A DNA stretch of 64,000 bases from positions 310,001-374,000 of the forward strand of contig JABTUS010000003.1 of the NCBI GenBank assembly GCA_015075305.1, written 5' to 3'. The notes beneath the pieces were generated by a model that was given only the letters and a program-made list of their open reading frames with translations, was not told the DNA's origin and did not search any database. The first letter of the stretch is position 1, and every line of letters begins with the position of its first letter. Shown piece after piece: positions 63,401 through 64,000 of this stretch. Source of the stretch: Opitutaceae bacterium. GTDB taxonomy: Bacteria; Verrucomicrobiota; Verrucomicrobiia; Opitutales; Opitutaceae. Both the position numbers and the translations under genes were made by a program.

Positions 63401-63887
63401 TGTCGGTGTTGAAGAATCCGCGCGTGAAATTCGGGGCTCCCAAGCCGCGGGTGCGGCTGCTGCTCTGTGGATTGACGCGCGGCCCGTTGCCGTTGACCTG
63501 GGAGTCATTGATGTCGTTCGTGGCGCCTGAAAAATTGCCGATCGCGCCCGCCGCCTCCATGCTTGTTGCATAGACCAAAAGGTCGCTGGAACTTGTGGCA
63601 CCGATGTCGTCCAGAAAGTCCCTCGTGTAAATGGAGATTGAGGCGCCGATATCCTTGACTGGCGTATTCAGGCGCGTGCCTGCGAGCGTGGATGCCGCCT
63701 GGTAGCCGGTATCCTGTGAGGCGCTCACGGTAAACGGGCTCAACTTGTAGACTTCGTCGTCTTCGGCGGGTTTCTCGGAAGGCGAGTTGGTTGGGGGCGA
63801 GTTGGTTTGAGCGTGCAGCGATGCCACGAGCAACGCGGCCAGACCGAGGTGTCGGCCACGAGCGAGCAAGGTACGGTGTGTGTTCAT
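60462..63887 (-). CDS. TonB-dependent outer-membrane receptor (3)
   Basis: 1141 residues, the largest of the three receptors. It has a signal peptide (MNTHRTLLARGRHLGLAALL, cut near 'LHAQ'), a proline/serine/asparagine-rich linker, 'YKLSPFTVSASQDTGY' as TonB-box-like motif, a plug ('VKDIGASISIYTRDFLDDIGA', 'NRGPNSILFGVGSPAGVV') and a long barrel ending 'NTFTF'. The ligand is unknown. It stands alone downstream of housekeeping genes and is followed by the composite repeat region. The 113 bases upstream contain short CCCAACC-type direct repeats on the coding strand but no clear promoter. Confidence 0.93.
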   Translation of the reverse strand: MNTHRTLLARGRHLGLAALLVASLHAQTNSPPTNSPSEKPAEDDEVYKLSPFTVSASQDTGYQAASTLAGTRLNTPVKDIGASISIYTRDFLDDIGATSSSDLLVYATSMEAAGAIGNFSGATNDINDSQVNGNGPRVNPQSSSRTRGLGAPNFTRGFFNTDIATDGYNVESVTVNRGPNSILFGVGSPAGVVESTLLRPNLNQNKNKVEIRVGDNSSLRNTVDFNRVLIKKKLAVRLTALHDEERFNQRPAFEKKERVYGALTYSPFRSTVLRTNFETGRTNANRPITVLPFKSMSSYWIDAGRQGYDWTFYDDPAVNPNARTQAAGSALEGPLIGQDQINDQVLSVYSSPSATIPDMVFRSATRVTTGTAANSVRAGTFNAVLNRDTANDQMRFLVSRNIGQIPGTFFVGNLVMPGQQPGFAPAGIKMQGFTDYSAFDFQNHMIDETARQSDSFHAFNAAFEQRAWEDRIGVELAYDSQRIDRRSRNAAFSSNNGNHIFIDVNKVLPTGQMNPNYGRPFTVAYGQSTWTNNYSDRETYRATGFLKYDFKDVSPTLGKWLGRHTATALYEENAFEGISYRNRFAVDGAAARDITASINAFARRPGAAIYLGPSIIGNNNPLQLEAIRVPLIQAGPIATPASYFVRAAGTTDPGSIVASPASLVEISDGGNAQRDVIKSQAFLLQSYWLQDHLVSLIGWRRDEDFFAQRSIAFTANPSDPNDPGKVHYGFNDLDFAHTPPFNVAGETMTYSGVLRWPQKLIRLPAGTDFSVFYNQSSNFTPSGGRVNPYNEPLASPEGDTKEYGFNLSLLDNKLSLRVNWFETNVKGQSLRPAVFGQAVNNAVLQVADFWGEEGNVNPQLVAMRNADIELLFSPLPANFRSLYGWGISGTAPNLAANGRVPLSGDTDTTDFVAKGTEFEIVYNPTRSWRILANVARQETIQNNSLPFLKSFIAAMTPVWNQLRDRARNAYPVGWLPGDPLNVETFGDWLDRTILVPFATAIATEGSASAEQRKWRANLITSYSFGRGGIFGDKLKGWTIGGAVRWQDKLGIGYPSTRNADGTVNLDLAHPYYAPDETNVDAFVSYERTIWKNRIKWKVQLNARNIIADDSVIPIGVQPWGEYSTVRLPPEKRWYLTNTFTF

Positions 63888-64000
63888 TGTGGGTTCAGGT
63901 TGGGTTGAGAGTGGGTTGGGTGAAAGGGATTGGTCGATTGCCAGTAAATCGATTTGCGGGACGCGGCATTGGCAGGCATCCGCGGGGATCGGAAGCGATG

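Overview
The window looks like chromosomal DNA from a Verrucomicrobiota bacterium, probably close to Opitutaceae. This is inferred from protein style, not from a marker gene. Three large TonB-dependent receptors carry an 'LSPF-x-V' motif just after the signal peptide. There are many formylglycine sulfatases, exported Gfo/Idh/MocA oxidoreductases with DUF1080 partners, and a PPi-type phosphofructokinase. GC is high throughout.

Layout. (1) 1-16941: a LacI-type regulator cut by the left edge, then a plus-strand scavenging locus: Gfo/Idh/MocA, sulfatase, GPH-family symporter, TonB receptor, sulfatase, a glycoside-hydrolase-like TIM barrel, DUF1080 protein, sulfatase, TonB receptor. Two near-identical palindromes, each next to a TTGACA box, lie upstream of the first oxidoreductase and the first receptor, and are probably LacI-type operators. 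(2) 17346-22094: a four-gene minus-strand operon (Gfo/Idh/MocA, MFS, DUF1080, Tat-exported Gfo/Idh/MocA) that fits 3-keto-glycoside chemistry. (3) 22439-34627: the most interesting region. A ROK regulator precedes a plus-strand series: mutarotase-like protein, AraA/FucI-like isomerase, SuyA, SuyB, an LDH2-family dehydrogenase with a frameshift, a PGDH-family dehydrogenase, a TalC-type transaldolase, an aldehyde dehydrogenase, Gfo/Idh/MocA and a YeiH-type exporter. Read together this is a candidate complete route for sulfoquinovose: isomerisation, transaldolase cleavage to sulfolactaldehyde, oxidation to (S)-sulfolactate, inversion to (R)-sulfolactate through sulfopyruvate, SuyAB cleavage to pyruvate and sulfite, and sulfite export. 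The last four genes are coupled by three 4-nt ATGA overlaps. (4) 34677-39163: a collapsed sulfatase pseudogene, two intact sulfatases and an exported esterase. (5) 39715-47246: a second catabolic operon of unknown substrate (MFS, M81/MlrC metallohydrolase, enolase-superfamily dehydratase, an aldehyde dehydrogenase remnant, MHS transporter, large exported esterase). (6) 47498-60402: mostly housekeeping genes (DoxX, aroB, lpxA, pdxA, methyltransferase, purB, pfp) plus a SNF2 helicase whose last codons are replaced by an IS630-family insertion. Copies of a REP-like palindrome flank this block. (7) 60462-63887: a third TonB receptor.

I found no rRNA, tRNA or CRISPR array. Functions are read from recognisable motifs and gene order; no database search was possible.
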